Shown here: piece after piece, positions 44,691-53,774 of the stretch
Position numbering within the stretch: the stretch's first letter is position 1
Layout: each line of letters opens with the position of its first letter
Assembly (NCBI GenBank): GCA_963733395.1
Contig: CAVTCZ010000019.1
Span: forward strand, 620,001-684,000
Direction: 5' to 3'
Source: JADKAV01 sp963733395
Lineage (GTDB): Bacteria; Actinomycetota; Actinomycetes; S36-B12; UBA10799
Length of the DNA stretch: 64,000 nt
Position numbers and translations under genes: made by a program
The notes under the pieces: generated by a model
What the model was told of the DNA's origin: nothing
What the model saw: only the letters and a program-made list of their open reading frames with translations
Databases searched by the model: none

Positions 44691-45740
44691 ATGGGTGTGC
44701 TCACCCGGATCGAGGCGAGTTGCGCGGGGCTGGTCGACGAGCGGTCCCTGCGGATCGCTGTGCTGCGGGAACTGGGCCGGACGGTCCCGTTCGAGCGCGT
44801 ATGCGAGGCTCTTGACCGGGATCCTCAGACCTGCGTCGGCACTGCTGCCCTGGCCTCGGTTCCCGCTGGGGTGGACCTGCCGGGTTGATCCGAGCAAGTA
44901 CCTGACCGACCAATCGATGGACGGTCCTGCCGAGCAACACCTGCTCGACATTGCTCATGGCTGGAGGCCGCTCTGATTCGACGTGGGCCCGCAGCTCGCC
45001 GGCTATGGGGTGCGCGATGTGGCCAGCGTCGTGTTCGCCGACAGGTACGGGTGTTGGGCATTCCTCGATCTGTGGCGCGTGGCGACGCCTTCGGCCCACA
45101 GGAGGTGACACTCCTGGCCGAGCTTGCCCGCTGGTTCACGCCGACGGTGCGCGAGCGACTCGCTGCCACGTTCGCTTCTCAGCCGGTCGCGCCCGCCACT
45201 GCCGAACCGGCAGTGCTGCTGTTCGATGACGATCTGCACGTCGCCGGGCAGACGGCCGCGGTGGCGGACTTCCTGCGTCGCTTGCTCCCGACAGCCGCCG
45301 ACCATGCGCCCGTGCCGGCCGCCGCCTACAACGTGGCCGCGCAGCTGCTGGCCTCCGAGGCCGGCGTGGACACCCACCCCGCCCCGCCCGCGCGCACATC
45401 GGTCACGGTGTCGGGTGACGCTGTCGGCGGCCCGGCTCAACCCGGGGATGGGCAGCGGGCCGCGGGGATCGCGGTGAGCATCGAGACGACCACGCCGTCG
45501 GACCACAGCGATCTGTTCGCCAGAGTCGTTGGCCTGTCGGAGCGGGAGCGACAGGTCCTCGGGCATCTGATCTCCGGGGCGGGCACCCGGGAGATCGCGG
45601 GCGGATGTTCATTTCGGAGAACACGTGCAGGACCATCTGACAGCCATGTTCTCCAAGGCAGGCGTCCGCGGTCGGCGCCTGCTGGTGGCCCGCGCACGGG
45701 CGGCCACGGCTGACGCAGCGTCGGGCTCGCGCTACCGCGT
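44691..45740 (+). pseudogene. LuxR-family regulator with several frame breaks
   Basis: Segments of one protein are scattered over three frames: MGVLTRIEASCAGLVDERSL (44691 on), a stretch around AGYGVRDVASVVFADRYGCWAF (~44992 on), GDAFGPQEVTLLAELARWF (~45080 on), the HTH start LSERERQVLGHLISGAGTREIA (~45535), and the HTH end VQDHLTAMFSKAGVRGRRLL (~45630). At least four shifts are required in ~1 kb, denser than elsewhere, and one frame has an internal stop (44974). It is probably a GAF-like sensor plus LuxR HTH regulator in decay, though indel errors could contribute. Confidence 0.7.
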
Positions 45741-46519
45741 GACCAGTGGGCCGTCAACTGGTAGGTGTTGCGCAACTCGTCGGTGAGGATGGTGGCGCGA
45801 TCGTCGGTCGGCGCCACACCCTCGTCCTGCGTCGGCGTCCCGACTTCGTAGGTCCAGCCATCCGGGAGGTCAAGTCGGCCCCCCAGGCCGGGGAGGTCCT
45901 TCTCTGACAGTGACTCGTCCACGATCTGGCTGTATGACTGCATCCGGTAGCGGTTACCGTCCGGGTCGACGAGTTCGTAGATCGGCTCGCCGGCGTCGAA
46001 CCACCACACGTTGGTGCGGTCCACCGTGAGTGGTTCATATGGTGCCTGGCCACCCCGCAGGACCGACGTGGTGGGAATGTTGGCGATCGCGACCAGGGTC
46101 ATGTCGATGCCGCCGAACTCGGCTTCCTGTGTCGCCGTGCCGCCCTCGACCGCATCGATCGTCCAGTAGCGGGGCCCGTTGAGGTCGACGGCGATCGCGC
46201 CCCACTCGGACTTGATGGCGTCGGCGTCCAGCGATTCCCACTGCGCGGTCGGGCAGTCGTTGCGCCCGATCGTGTTGTACACCGCGGCCTGGGGGCGCAC
46301 CACCCGTCCCTCGACCAGCAGGACTTCGCAGTAGCGCGTATTGCGCAAGTCGCTGACCGTGCCGCGGCTGCCCTGGACGACCTCGTTGGGGATGGCCGCG
46401 GAGTCGCGGTCGCGCAGCAGGAAGAACCCGAGGGCCAGTCCGATGATCGCGAGGACGACCACCGCGACGAGCCACCAGCGGCGGCGGGTGCGCGGAGGTG
46501 CGGTGGCGGTCTGCTCCAT
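45437..46519 (-). CDS. Membrane-anchored hypothetical protein
   Basis: Start ATG 46519. An Arg-rich N terminus precedes a membrane helix (WWLVAVVVLAIIGLALGFFLL). The extracytoplasmic part to ~residue 255 is well behaved (DLRNTRYCEVLLVEGRVVRPQ, ...CPTAQWESLDADAIK) and ends near TDELRNTYQLTAHW. The last ~105 residues lie antisense to the LuxR remnant, are Arg/Pro/Ser-rich and probably are not natural; a lost stop near 45756 is likely. Function is unknown. Confidence 0.65.
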   Translation of the reverse strand: MEQTATAPPRTRRRWWLVAVVVLAIIGLALGFFLLRDRDSAAIPNEVVQGSRGTVSDLRNTRYCEVLLVEGRVVRPQAAVYNTIGRNDCPTAQWESLDADAIKSEWGAIAVDLNGPRYWTIDAVEGGTATQEAEFGGIDMTLVAIANIPTTSVLRGGQAPYEPLTVDRTNVWWFDAGEPIYELVDPDGNRYRMQSYSQIVDESLSEKDLPGLGGRLDLPDGWTYEVGTPTQDEGVAPTDDRATILTDELRNTYQLTAHWSRGSASPTLRQPWPPVRGPPAGADRGRLPWRTWLSDGPARVLRNEHPPAISRVPAPEIRCPRTCRSRSDRPTTLANRSLWSDGVVVSMLTAIPAARCPSPG

Positions 46520-46626
46520 GGTCGAAGAGTACGGGCGGGGGCCGGCAACTGACGACGATCACAGTCGCCGCACAGGTCTTGTCAGACCCCCCTGTTCCAA
46601 TGAGCGCCCTGGCTGGAAGGGGCGAC

Positions 46627-47741
46627 ATGGCACGCGATCGAGAATCTTACGAGGCCGTTCTGCAGGCGGTGGGGGTGTGCGTCGCGGCGCGGATTCCGTT
46701 CCTTCTGTGGGGGGATCCGGGGGCCGGCAAGACCGCGGTGATCGAGTCGGCGGCCGGCAGCGGCTGGCATGTGGAGACGCTGATCTGCTCGCACTACGAG
46801 CCGTCCGACTTCGCAGGGCTGCCGATCGTCGCCGGCGATCGGGTGACGCTGGCGCCGCCCGGGTGGGCGCAACGGGTGGCGGAGGAGGCGGGGCCGTCGA
46901 TCATGTTCTTCGACGAGTGGACCACCGCCTCGCCGGCCGTGCAGGCCGCGGCGTTGCGTCCCCTGACCCATTCCCAGGTGGGCAGGCTGCAACTGCCGGA
47001 GCGGGTGTCGTTCGGGGCGGCGGCGAATCCGGCGGATGTGGCGGCGTCCGGCTGGGAGTTGGCGGCGCCCACTGCGAACCGGTTCGTGCACTCGAATGGT
47101 CGATGCCGTTGGATGTGTACGCCGAGGCCATCGTGACCGGCGATTGGCCGACGCTGCCGGTGCCGGTCCGGACCCCGGATCTGCCCTCCCTGATATCGGC
47201 ACAACGCGGGCTGGTCGCGGGCTTCCTGCGCACCCGCGGCGGTCAGTTGTCCTCCATCCCGAAGGACTCGGCAAGTCGGGGCCGGGCGTTCCCGACCCCC
47301 CGGACGTGGGACTACGCCGCGCAGTTGCTGGCGCTGTCCCGGCATGCCGGGCTCGGTGACGAGGTACAGCGGCTTCTGGTCTACGGGGCGGTCGGCGCGC
47401 CCGTGGGACACGAGTTCCTCACGTGGGTCAAGGCGCTGGACCTGCCGGACCCGGAGGACCTGCTCGCCGATCCGACCGGTGATCGGCTGCAGGGATTGCG
47501 GCCCGACCGGGTGCACGTGGCGCTGCAGGGGGTGCTGGCCGCCTACACCAGCGATCCGACGCCGCTGCGCTGGACCGCCGCGATGGGGGTGTGCGTCGGG
47601 GCGGCGCACCACTCGAGCCTGGACAGCGCCGTTCCGGTGGTGCGGGCGTTGCTGCGACCGGGACGCCGGCCTGCGGGCGCGGACCTGCCGCCCGGTTTGA
47701 CCGTCTTCGCCCCGGCGCTGCAGTTGGCCGGTCTGCTGTGA
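46627..47741 (+). CDS. MoxR-like AAA+ ATPase, one frame break
   Basis: Start ATG 46627 with GGAAGGGG. Walker A is GDPGAGKT, Walker B IMFFDEW, sensor 1 GAAANPAD. A shift near 47090 joins ANRFVH to LEWSMPLDVYAEAI, giving the lid region and ~370 residues in all. MoxR ATPases work with VWA proteins as chaperone-like remodellers. The stop overlaps the VWA start by one base (TGATG). Substrate of this pair is unknown. Confidence 0.87.
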
Positions 47742-48955
47742 TGACCGCCGACGTCGCCGACCGGCTGGCCGCGGCCAAGCTGTGGCTGATCTCGGAGGCC
47801 GCCGGCGACATGCCGTACGTGTCGACCGCGGCGTACGCCCTGGTCGCGGTGCCCACCGAGCGCGTCGCCAGGATGACCACGGACGGGTACTGGCGGCTGT
47901 ACGTCAACCCGCTGTGGCTGCTGGCCGCCGAGGTGGAGGTGATCGCCAAGGAGATGGCGCACCACCTCTGGCACCTGCTGGCCGATCACGGCGGCCGGGC
48001 GTTCGACGCGGGGGTGAACGCGACGTCCCGGGACCGCTGGAAGTTGGGCGCCGACCTGACCGTCGATCAGGTGCTGCCCTGGGACGACAGCGGGCTGCCG
48101 CGGGCCGGGCAGATGCACCTCGGCCCGAATCTGTCGGCGGAGGAGTACTTCGTGAAACTCAGGGCGCGGCCGGTGACCGAGCAGCCCCGGGCCACCGATC
48201 CCGATGAGACCTGCGGCAGCGGGTGCGACGGGATCGCCCGGGATCACGACCTGCCGCCCAACGTCGAAGAGGTGCCCGGGTTGTCCACCCAGGCCGCCGA
48301 GGCGATCCGCAAGACCGTGGCGATCGAGTTCCGCGAGCACCAGCAGACCCGCGGCACCATCCCGGGGGAGTGGGGCCGCTGGGTCTCGCAGATCCTCGAC
48401 CCGGTGGTGCCGTGGAACCAGGTGCTGCACGCCGCGGTGCGCCGGGGGATCGGGTGGGGGCAGGGGCACGTCGACTACACGTATTCGCGGATCTCCCGAC
48501 GCCAGCAGGCGGTGGGCAACGCCATCCTGCCCGCGCTGCGCCGACCGGTGCCCGCGGTGGCGATCGTCGTCGACACCTCGGGCAGTGTCGACGACGGACT
48601 GCTCTCCCAGGCGCTCGGCGAGGTGCAGGCGGTGCTGGCCTCGTTGGCGGTGCCGGACAGCAGCGTCACCGTGCTGGCTGTGGACGCCGCCGTGCACACA
48701 GCGCAGAAGGTGCGCGACGTGGCCGATGTGCGGCTGGCCGGTGGCGGCGGCACGGACATGGGCGTCGGCATCGCCGGGGCATTGGGACTCAAACCGTCGC
48801 CGCAGACGATCGTGGTGCTGACCGACGGCTTCACCCCCTGGCCGGACCTGCCGGTGCGGGTGCCGGTGATCGCCGCCGTGCTGGGCCGCAGCCGGGATCA
48901 CTTGCCCGCGACGCCGGACTGGCTGCAGCGCGTCGAGGTGGTTCCCGATGGCTGA
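47741..48955 (+). CDS. DUF2201/VWA-like domain protein, MoxR partner
   Basis: A 404-residue protein. N-terminal DUF2201-type metallopeptidase-like region (VIAKEMAHHLWHL, HxxxH; RWKLGADLTVDQVL). C-terminal VWA-like domain with MIDAS DTSGSVDD, and GGGGTDMGVGI, then VVLTDGFTPWP. Paired with the MoxR ATPase upstream, it is the usual ATPase-VWA couple. The HxxxH segment may be degenerate. It overlaps the next gene by 8 bases. Confidence 0.9.
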   Translation: MTADVADRLAAAKLWLISEAAGDMPYVSTAAYALVAVPTERVARMTTDGYWRLYVNPLWLLAAEVEVIAKEMAHHLWHLLADHGGRAFDAGVNATSRDRWKLGADLTVDQVLPWDDSGLPRAGQMHLGPNLSAEEYFVKLRARPVTEQPRATDPDETCGSGCDGIARDHDLPPNVEEVPGLSTQAAEAIRKTVAIEFREHQQTRGTIPGEWGRWVSQILDPVVPWNQVLHAAVRRGIGWGQGHVDYTYSRISRRQQAVGNAILPALRRPVPAVAIVVDTSGSVDDGLLSQALGEVQAVLASLAVPDSSVTVLAVDAAVHTAQKVRDVADVRLAGGGGTDMGVGIAGALGLKPSPQTIVVLTDGFTPWPDLPVRVPVIAAVLGRSRDHLPATPDWLQRVEVVPDG

Positions 48956-50003
48956 GATCCGGTTGCCCGGTCCGATCACCGTCACCGTGTTGTGCCGGAC
49001 CTCGCGGACGAGCACCAAAGGTTCCAAGCGGCATCCGGTGACGCTGCACCCGGACGGCACGATCGAGACCCCGCACGACCTGGAGCAGGAGCGGATCCTG
49101 GCCGCACTCGGCGGCTACCTGTCCTGCCTGGAACTGGCCGACGTCGCGACGCCGGCGTTCCTGCATTGGTACGCGTTGCAGCAGCGGTTGGTGCCGCGGC
49201 CGATCCGCGCGAAGAGCCCGCGAGGTCCGTGGCACGCAGACAATCGGGCCGACTGCTGCCCGCGGGGCGGGTTCAAGACGCCTCAGGAGGCTGCTGAGCA
49301 CGCTCGTACCACCCGGCACGTCGCGCTGAACCACGGCGCGCATGCCCGGCAGTTGGCCGAACTCGCCCGTGGTGTGCAGGAGTCGGCCCCTGAGATGCCC
49401 GGCGAACCGTGGACCACGCTCTGGGAGTGCGGCATGCACCCCGACGAAGTGGACCGCATCAGCATGGACATCGACGCCGATGACCCGCTGCCGGTCGATT
49501 TCTACCTGGGGGTCATGTGCACCGAGCCCGAGCTGCAGTGGATCCGGGAGACGGCGGCGGCGGCCGAACTCGGCGAGCGGTCGATGACGTGCCTGGCGTG
49601 GAGCTATGGGACATCGGATCGCAAGCACCCGAAGCTGCGGGCCGAGTGGTTGCGCGCCGGAGTCCTTGACTGGCTCGCAGTCCGACTCATGAGAACGCCC
49701 TACGGGATCGATGACGTCGAGGCGTTCGCGGCGCATTGGGGGCTCAGCGGCTGGACTGCGGCCCACGAACTGTTCAAGTGGTACGACTCGGGGGCGGTGC
49801 CGACGGTTGCGGACCTGACCAGCGGGCAGTTCGACCACTTGGGCTACCCGCCCACGCCACCCCGATGGCAGACACGTGCCCGGCTGCGCGACGAGTTGGA
49901 CGATGAGGGCCGCTACTCGGAGGAGGACTTGGCGCTGGCCATCGCCCGCTTCGGAAGCGTCGGGCGGGCGGCCAGGGGGCTGCGTCCCGGCCTCTGGCCG
50001 TAG
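48948..50003 (+). CDS. Third gene of the MoxR-VWA operon, unknown
   Basis: A 351-residue protein, start ATG 48948 inside the VWA gene, so translation is coupled. No signal or membrane segment. There is a Cys/His set near residues 103-127 (CCPRGGFKT ... ARTTRHVALNHG) that could bind metal, and further Cys residues at WECGMH and VMCTEP. The C-terminal third is helical (AAHWGLSGWTAAHELFKWYD). I recognise no family. Co-translation suggests it is the client or effector of the ATPase-VWA pair. Confidence 0.8.
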   Translation: MAEIRLPGPITVTVLCRTSRTSTKGSKRHPVTLHPDGTIETPHDLEQERILAALGGYLSCLELADVATPAFLHWYALQQRLVPRPIRAKSPRGPWHADNRADCCPRGGFKTPQEAAEHARTTRHVALNHGAHARQLAELARGVQESAPEMPGEPWTTLWECGMHPDEVDRISMDIDADDPLPVDFYLGVMCTEPELQWIRETAAAAELGERSMTCLAWSYGTSDRKHPKLRAEWLRAGVLDWLAVRLMRTPYGIDDVEAFAAHWGLSGWTAAHELFKWYDSGAVPTVADLTSGQFDHLGYPPTPPRWQTRARLRDELDDEGRYSEEDLALAIARFGSVGRAARGLRPGLWP

Positions 50004-50210
50004 GTCCGAAAGGTGTATCGACTCGCCGAGGGTCGATAGGTAGACCCGCCCTATGACCTCCACGCGCGCCCGTAACGTCTCAGCACTGGGCCGACGAGAA
50101 GGCTGCCGGCATCTGCTGACAGTCGGACGTCGACATCCCGAGGCGACACGCCATTCCCTGAGTGTCCACATCCGCTTGACCTGATTCGAACACCTGTTCT
50201 ATACTGGGGT
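50004..50210. other. 207-base intergenic region holding an SOS promoter
   Basis: No gene is seen; the last 35 bases carry the promoter and LexA-type box described separately. Confidence 0.7.
50176..50205 (+). promoter_or_regulatory. SOS-controlled promoter with leaderless start
   Basis: -35 TTGACC (50176-50181), 18-base spacer, -10 TATACT (50200-50205). Between them is TCGAAC-ACCT-GTTCTA (50186-50201), one base from the actinobacterial LexA consensus TCGAAC-N4-GTTCGA. The ATG at 50211 is only five bases after the -10, so transcription should begin at or beside the start codon: a leaderless mRNA. No ribosome site is needed or seen. Confidence 0.82.
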
Positions 50211-51426
50211 ATGCCCGAGAGCCTGGTCGACCCGTTCCCGTCCGTCAGCGCCGCGCTGGCCGACGCTCGCCGGCTCGACGACCAGGAACTCGTCGACGCC
50301 ATCCTCGCCGAAGAGATCCAGCTGCGGGCCGCGCAGGCCCGGCACGCCGTGCTGATCACCGAGATGAACCAGCGGATCGAAGCGTTGGGCCACCCGCTGT
50401 CCGGGGCCGCGGACACCCTGGCGGTGACCTTGACGATCTCCCCGCGCTCGGCCGACCACCTGCTGGACACCAGCGTGGACCTGTGCGACCGGGAAGTGGT
50501 GTGGGCCGCGCTGGCCGAGGGCCGGATCGACCGCAGCAAAGCCGTACGGATCCTGCGGGAACTGGCCGGCGTGCCGGACCCGCGCCGGGAGTACCTGGAA
50601 CTACTGGCCATCGACTACGCCCAGACCCACACCGGCCACCAGTTGCACAAGCGACTGCTGCAGATGACCTGCGACGACGACCCCGACGAGACGCTGCGCA
50701 CGAAGGCCCTGGCCGACCGCGGGGTGTGGATCACCCCGCGCGGGCATGGCATGGCCGACATCCACGCCTACCTGTCCGCCGAGCAGGCCGAGGCGTTCCT
50801 GCAGGCCCTCGAGCAACTCGCCGCCTCAGCCGGACTGCGCCGACCCGTACGCCCAAGGCCAGGCCCGCACCGACACCCAACGCCGCGCCGACGCCCTCGC
50901 CGGGTTCCTGGCCGCGCACACCACCTGGGACGTCCATGTGGATGTGGTCATCTCCGCCGACGCGCTGATCGGGGACAACGACTGGACCCCGCAGATCAAA
51001 CGCCTCGGCCCGATCGCCAGCGAGATCGCCCGCGACCTGTGCTTCTCCCCCGACGCACGCTGGCGCCGACTGGTCACCGACCCGCTGTCCGGCCGGCTGG
51101 TCGACCTGTCCGCGGACACCTACCGCATCCCCAAACACATCCGCGAGGCGGTGAAGTCCCGCGACGTCACCTGCCGCTTCCCCGGCTGCCACCAGCCCGC
51201 CGAGTACTTCGACTGCGACCACATCATCCCCTGGTCCAAAGGCGGCAAGACCCGCGCCACCGACCTCGCCGGACAATGCCGACGCCACCACCGCGTCAAA
51301 ACCCACTCCGCCTGGCAGGTCTACCACGACCCCACCCTGCCCACCCACGACATGATCTGGACCAGCCCGCTCGGAACCCGGCACACAACCACCGCCCACA
51401 ACTACCACCGACCAGAGCGGGAATAA
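50211..51426 (+). CDS. DUF222/HNH endonuclease (13E12 repeat family), one frame break
   Basis: About 405 residues when bridged. The N-terminal DUF222 helical domain (DRSKAVRILRELAGV, ISPRSADHLLD) is followed by a shift near 50835 (LAASA to CADPYAQGQAR) and the HNH domain: VTCRFPGCHQPAEYFDCDHI with a C-terminal KTRATDLAGQCRRHH zinc/HNH end. Actinobacterial genomes often hold many of these. Mycobacterial members are reported as LexA-regulated, consistent with the SOS box here. Biological role is unproven; possibly DNA repair or a selfish element. Confidence 0.88.
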
Positions 51427-51437
51427 CGCCGACGAGG

Positions 51438-52004
51438 TCAGCTCTGAACGAGCCGTCCGGCTCCTGCGAATCGGGCCGTGTAGTAGCCCATGTTGATGCT
51501 GTCCACGCGCACCCCGGACCGGGGGTTCGTGGCGTGGATCATCTTGCCCTTGCCGATGTACATCGAGACGTGCTGCGATCCGCCACGGCCATAGAACAGC
51601 AGGTCGCCGGGCTTGAGGTGCTTCCTGCTGACGCGCTTGCTGCGGTTCATCTGGGCGCCGGAGTAGTGGGGCAAGTTCTTGCCGGTGGCCTTCTTGTAGA
51701 CGTATTTGGTGAAGCCGGAGCAGTCGAACGCGCCGGGTCCGGAGTGGCCCGCGATGTAGCGGTCACCCTTCTGGTTCAGCGCCACCCGCACCAGCGAGGC
51801 GCGCTTGCGGTCGGCGCGCTTGGCGGCTGCGATGCGCTTGGCGCGCTTCTTCTGCGCCTTGGTCTTCTTGGCCTGCGTCTTCGGGGTGGCCGCGGCCACG
51901 GCGCTGGTCGGGGCAGGCGGGACCTCGTCCGCGGCGAACGCGGGCAGTGGGCTCAGCAGTACGGCCATGCCGACGGTGGTGGCGGCCAGGCGGGCGGCGG
52001 TCAT
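51438..52004 (-). CDS. Second secreted NlpC/P60 peptidoglycan hydrolase
   Basis: A 188-residue paralogue of 6371-6934. Signal peptide ends near PAFAAD; Lys/Ala-rich linker; NlpC/P60 domain with Cys95 (DCSGF), and His in GSQHVSMYIG and MIHATN. The start ATG 52004 has GGAGTTG. Unlike its paralogue, no ydaO riboswitch precedes it. Its 5' flank is a duplicate of the sequence at 53634-53774. It ends 11 bases from the HNH gene's stop (convergent). Confidence 0.9.
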   Translation of the reverse strand: MTAARLAATTVGMAVLLSPLPAFAADEVPPAPTSAVAAATPKTQAKKTKAQKKRAKRIAAAKRADRKRASLVRVALNQKGDRYIAGHSGPGAFDCSGFTKYVYKKATGKNLPHYSGAQMNRSKRVSRKHLKPGDLLFYGRGGSQHVSMYIGKGKMIHATNPRSGVRVDSINMGYYTARFAGAGRLVQS

Positions 52005-52138
52005 GGGGCAACTCCTTCGCAGACGGATGCGAAGAGGATGCCCGGTGCGGCCCGTGCGGAAACGGGCCAGCGGCGTGAGCTACTTCACGCCGGTCGTCAC
52101 GGAGCCCAGGATCGCGTCGCGGTCCATTCCGGCCAGGC
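51996..52138. repeat. Duplication copy A: opine dehydrogenase end joined to nlpC start
   Basis: This 143-bp stretch aligns base for base, with scattered differences, to 53634-53774 (copy B). It contains the last codons of an opine dehydrogenase (DRDAILGSVTTGVK stop) plus the nlpC ribosome site and first codons. The ferredoxin reductase gene lies between the copies. Confidence 0.88.
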
Positions 52139-52215
52139 TCAGCAGTTCGATCCCGAACGCGACGTCGATCGCTGCCGAAGGAGTAGGACTCCGCCGTGGC
52201 TGGACCCTCGCTCAT
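52080..52215 (-). pseudogene. Shrunken opine dehydrogenase remnant
   Basis: ATG 52215 overlaps the ferredoxin reductase stop (ATGA). After ~15 codons a shift brings AIDVAFGIELLSLAGMDRDAI, then LGSVTTGVK and a stop at 52080. The first part of that matches the interior of the full dehydrogenase (AIGAAFGIDLLSL, ~54047-54083) and the second its exact C terminus, so ~270 bp of interior were deleted. What remains is ~45 codons. It may still be translated, but cannot be an enzyme. Confidence 0.8.
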
Positions 52216-53432
52216 ACCTGGTCGAGCGGCACGCCCGGGTCGGCGAGCCGCGCGGGGTCCAATTGCCGCCCGGATGTGATCAACTCGCGGATCGGGTCGA
52301 CGACGTCCCAGATGTTGACGTTCATCCCGGCCACGACCCGCCCATCGGCGAGCCAGAAGGCTATGAACTCCCGGCCCTCGACATCGCCACGGACCACGAC
52401 TTCCGTCGGGGTCGCGGGATCCAGGTAGCCGACGAATTCCATTCCCAGGTCGTACTGGTCGGTGTAGAAGTAGGGCAACCTCGTGTAACTGGCGGCCGCC
52501 TCGCCGAGCATGTTGGCGGCCACGACGCTCGGCTGGTTCAGGGCGTTGGCCCAGTGCTCCACGCGGATGTGGCGTCCCAGCGCGGGATGGAAAGCGTTCG
52601 CCACATCACCGGCGGCGAAGACGTCCGGGTGGCTTGAGCGCAGGTGCTCGTCGGTGACGATCCCGTTGTCCAGGTCGAGATTCCCCGCCTCAGCCAGGGC
52701 TGTGTTGGGAACGACGCCGACGCCGACGATGACGGTGTCGGCCGGGACCACCTCGCCGTCGGACAGGCGCACGCCGTTGACTTTGCCGGAGTCCCCGGTG
52801 AAGCCGTCGACGCGGGTATCGACCCGCAGATCCACGCCGTTCGCACGATGCAAGTCCGCGAAGACAGTCGCCATCGCTGGGCCGAGCGCGCCCAGCAGGG
52901 GCAGGTCCGCCGCCTCCAGAACGGTCACCTCGAGGCCCTGTGCGCGAGCCGCCGCCGCGGCCTCGAGGCCGATCCAACCCGCACCCACGATCACGACCCG
53001 ACCGCCCGTTTGGAACGCCTCCAGGATGAGTTCCGCGTCCTCGAGCCTGCGCAGGTAGTGGATGCCCCCGAGGTCTGCACCGGTGATGTCCAACCGTCTG
53101 GGGGAGGCTCCGGTCGTGATGGCGAGCTTGTCGAAGTGCAGTGGCGTCCCGTCGGACAAGGTGACGACGTGGCCGGCGAGGTCGACCGCAGCCACATCGA
53201 GTCGCAGGTCGACGCCGTTGTCGGAATACCACTGCTGCGGGTGGACGAAGGTATCCTCGGCGGTCGCCGTGCCCTGGATCAACCCCTTGGACAGCGGGGG
53301 TCTTTCATAGGGGCGTGCGGGCTCATCGCCGATCAAGGTCAGGCGCCCGTCGAACCCCGCGCTCCTGAGATGCTCGGCGGTCTTGGCGCCGGCGAGTCCC
53401 GCCCCCACGATGACGAAGTGCTGCTCTGTCAT
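52212..53432 (-). CDS. NAD(P)/FAD-dependent ferredoxin reductase (rhodocoxin reductase type)
   Basis: A 406-residue flavoprotein with GAGLAGAKTAEHL (FAD), PYERPPLSKG, VIVGAGWIGLEAAAAA (NAD) and the flavin-binding VFAAGDVANAFHP. The C-terminal dimerisation domain (Reductase_C) follows. Such enzymes feed electrons to ferredoxins of P450 or Rieske oxygenases; none is nearby. Start ATG 53432 has AAGGACGG. It sits exactly between the two ~140-bp repeat copies, suggesting it entered or was trapped by the duplication. Confidence 0.92.
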   Translation of the reverse strand: MTEQHFVIVGAGLAGAKTAEHLRSAGFDGRLTLIGDEPARPYERPPLSKGLIQGTATAEDTFVHPQQWYSDNGVDLRLDVAAVDLAGHVVTLSDGTPLHFDKLAITTGASPRRLDITGADLGGIHYLRRLEDAELILEAFQTGGRVVIVGAGWIGLEAAAAARAQGLEVTVLEAADLPLLGALGPAMATVFADLHRANGVDLRVDTRVDGFTGDSGKVNGVRLSDGEVVPADTVIVGVGVVPNTALAEAGNLDLDNGIVTDEHLRSSHPDVFAAGDVANAFHPALGRHIRVEHWANALNQPSVVAANMLGEAAASYTRLPYFYTDQYDLGMEFVGYLDPATPTEVVVRGDVEGREFIAFWLADGRVVAGMNVNIWDVVDPIRELITSGRQLDPARLADPGVPLDQV

Positions 53433-53459
53433 GACCGTCCTTGGATAGCTGTTGTGAGG

Positions 53460-53642
53460 TCAGGCTCGCACGTCGCAGCCCAACCGACAACTGGTCGCCC
53501 GGTTACCGTTATGAGTCGTGAGCGGGACGGCAGCGTCCCGGCCGTGCACCTCGTCACCGCGGGGGCTGTGGTCCCGGAGGTGCTGGCGGCCGCGAAGGAG
53601 GCCCGAGAGACGGTCGGTCGTGCGCAGGCGTTCGGCGGTCAT
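53460..53642 (-). pseudogene. nlpC 5' remnant (start codons only)
   Basis: ATG 53642 and the GGAGTTG ribosome site are the same as those of the NlpC gene at 52004. The first ~10 codons (MTAERLRTTDR) resemble MTAARLAATT, then similarity ends and an unrelated open frame runs to 53460. This is copy B's broken nlpC. Confidence 0.7.
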
Positions 53643-53774
53643 GGGGCAACTCCTCCGCAGACGTTTGCGAGCAGGACTCCCGGTGCTGCCCGTGCGGAGA
53701 CGGATGCGGCGTGGACTACTTGACGCCGGTCGTCACGTACTCCAGGATCGCGTCGCGGTCCATTCCGGCCAGGC
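53634..53774. repeat. Duplication copy B of the dehydrogenase-nlpC junction
   Basis: Partner of 51996-52138; here the dehydrogenase part belongs to the intact gene and the nlpC part is the remnant. Confidence 0.88.
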
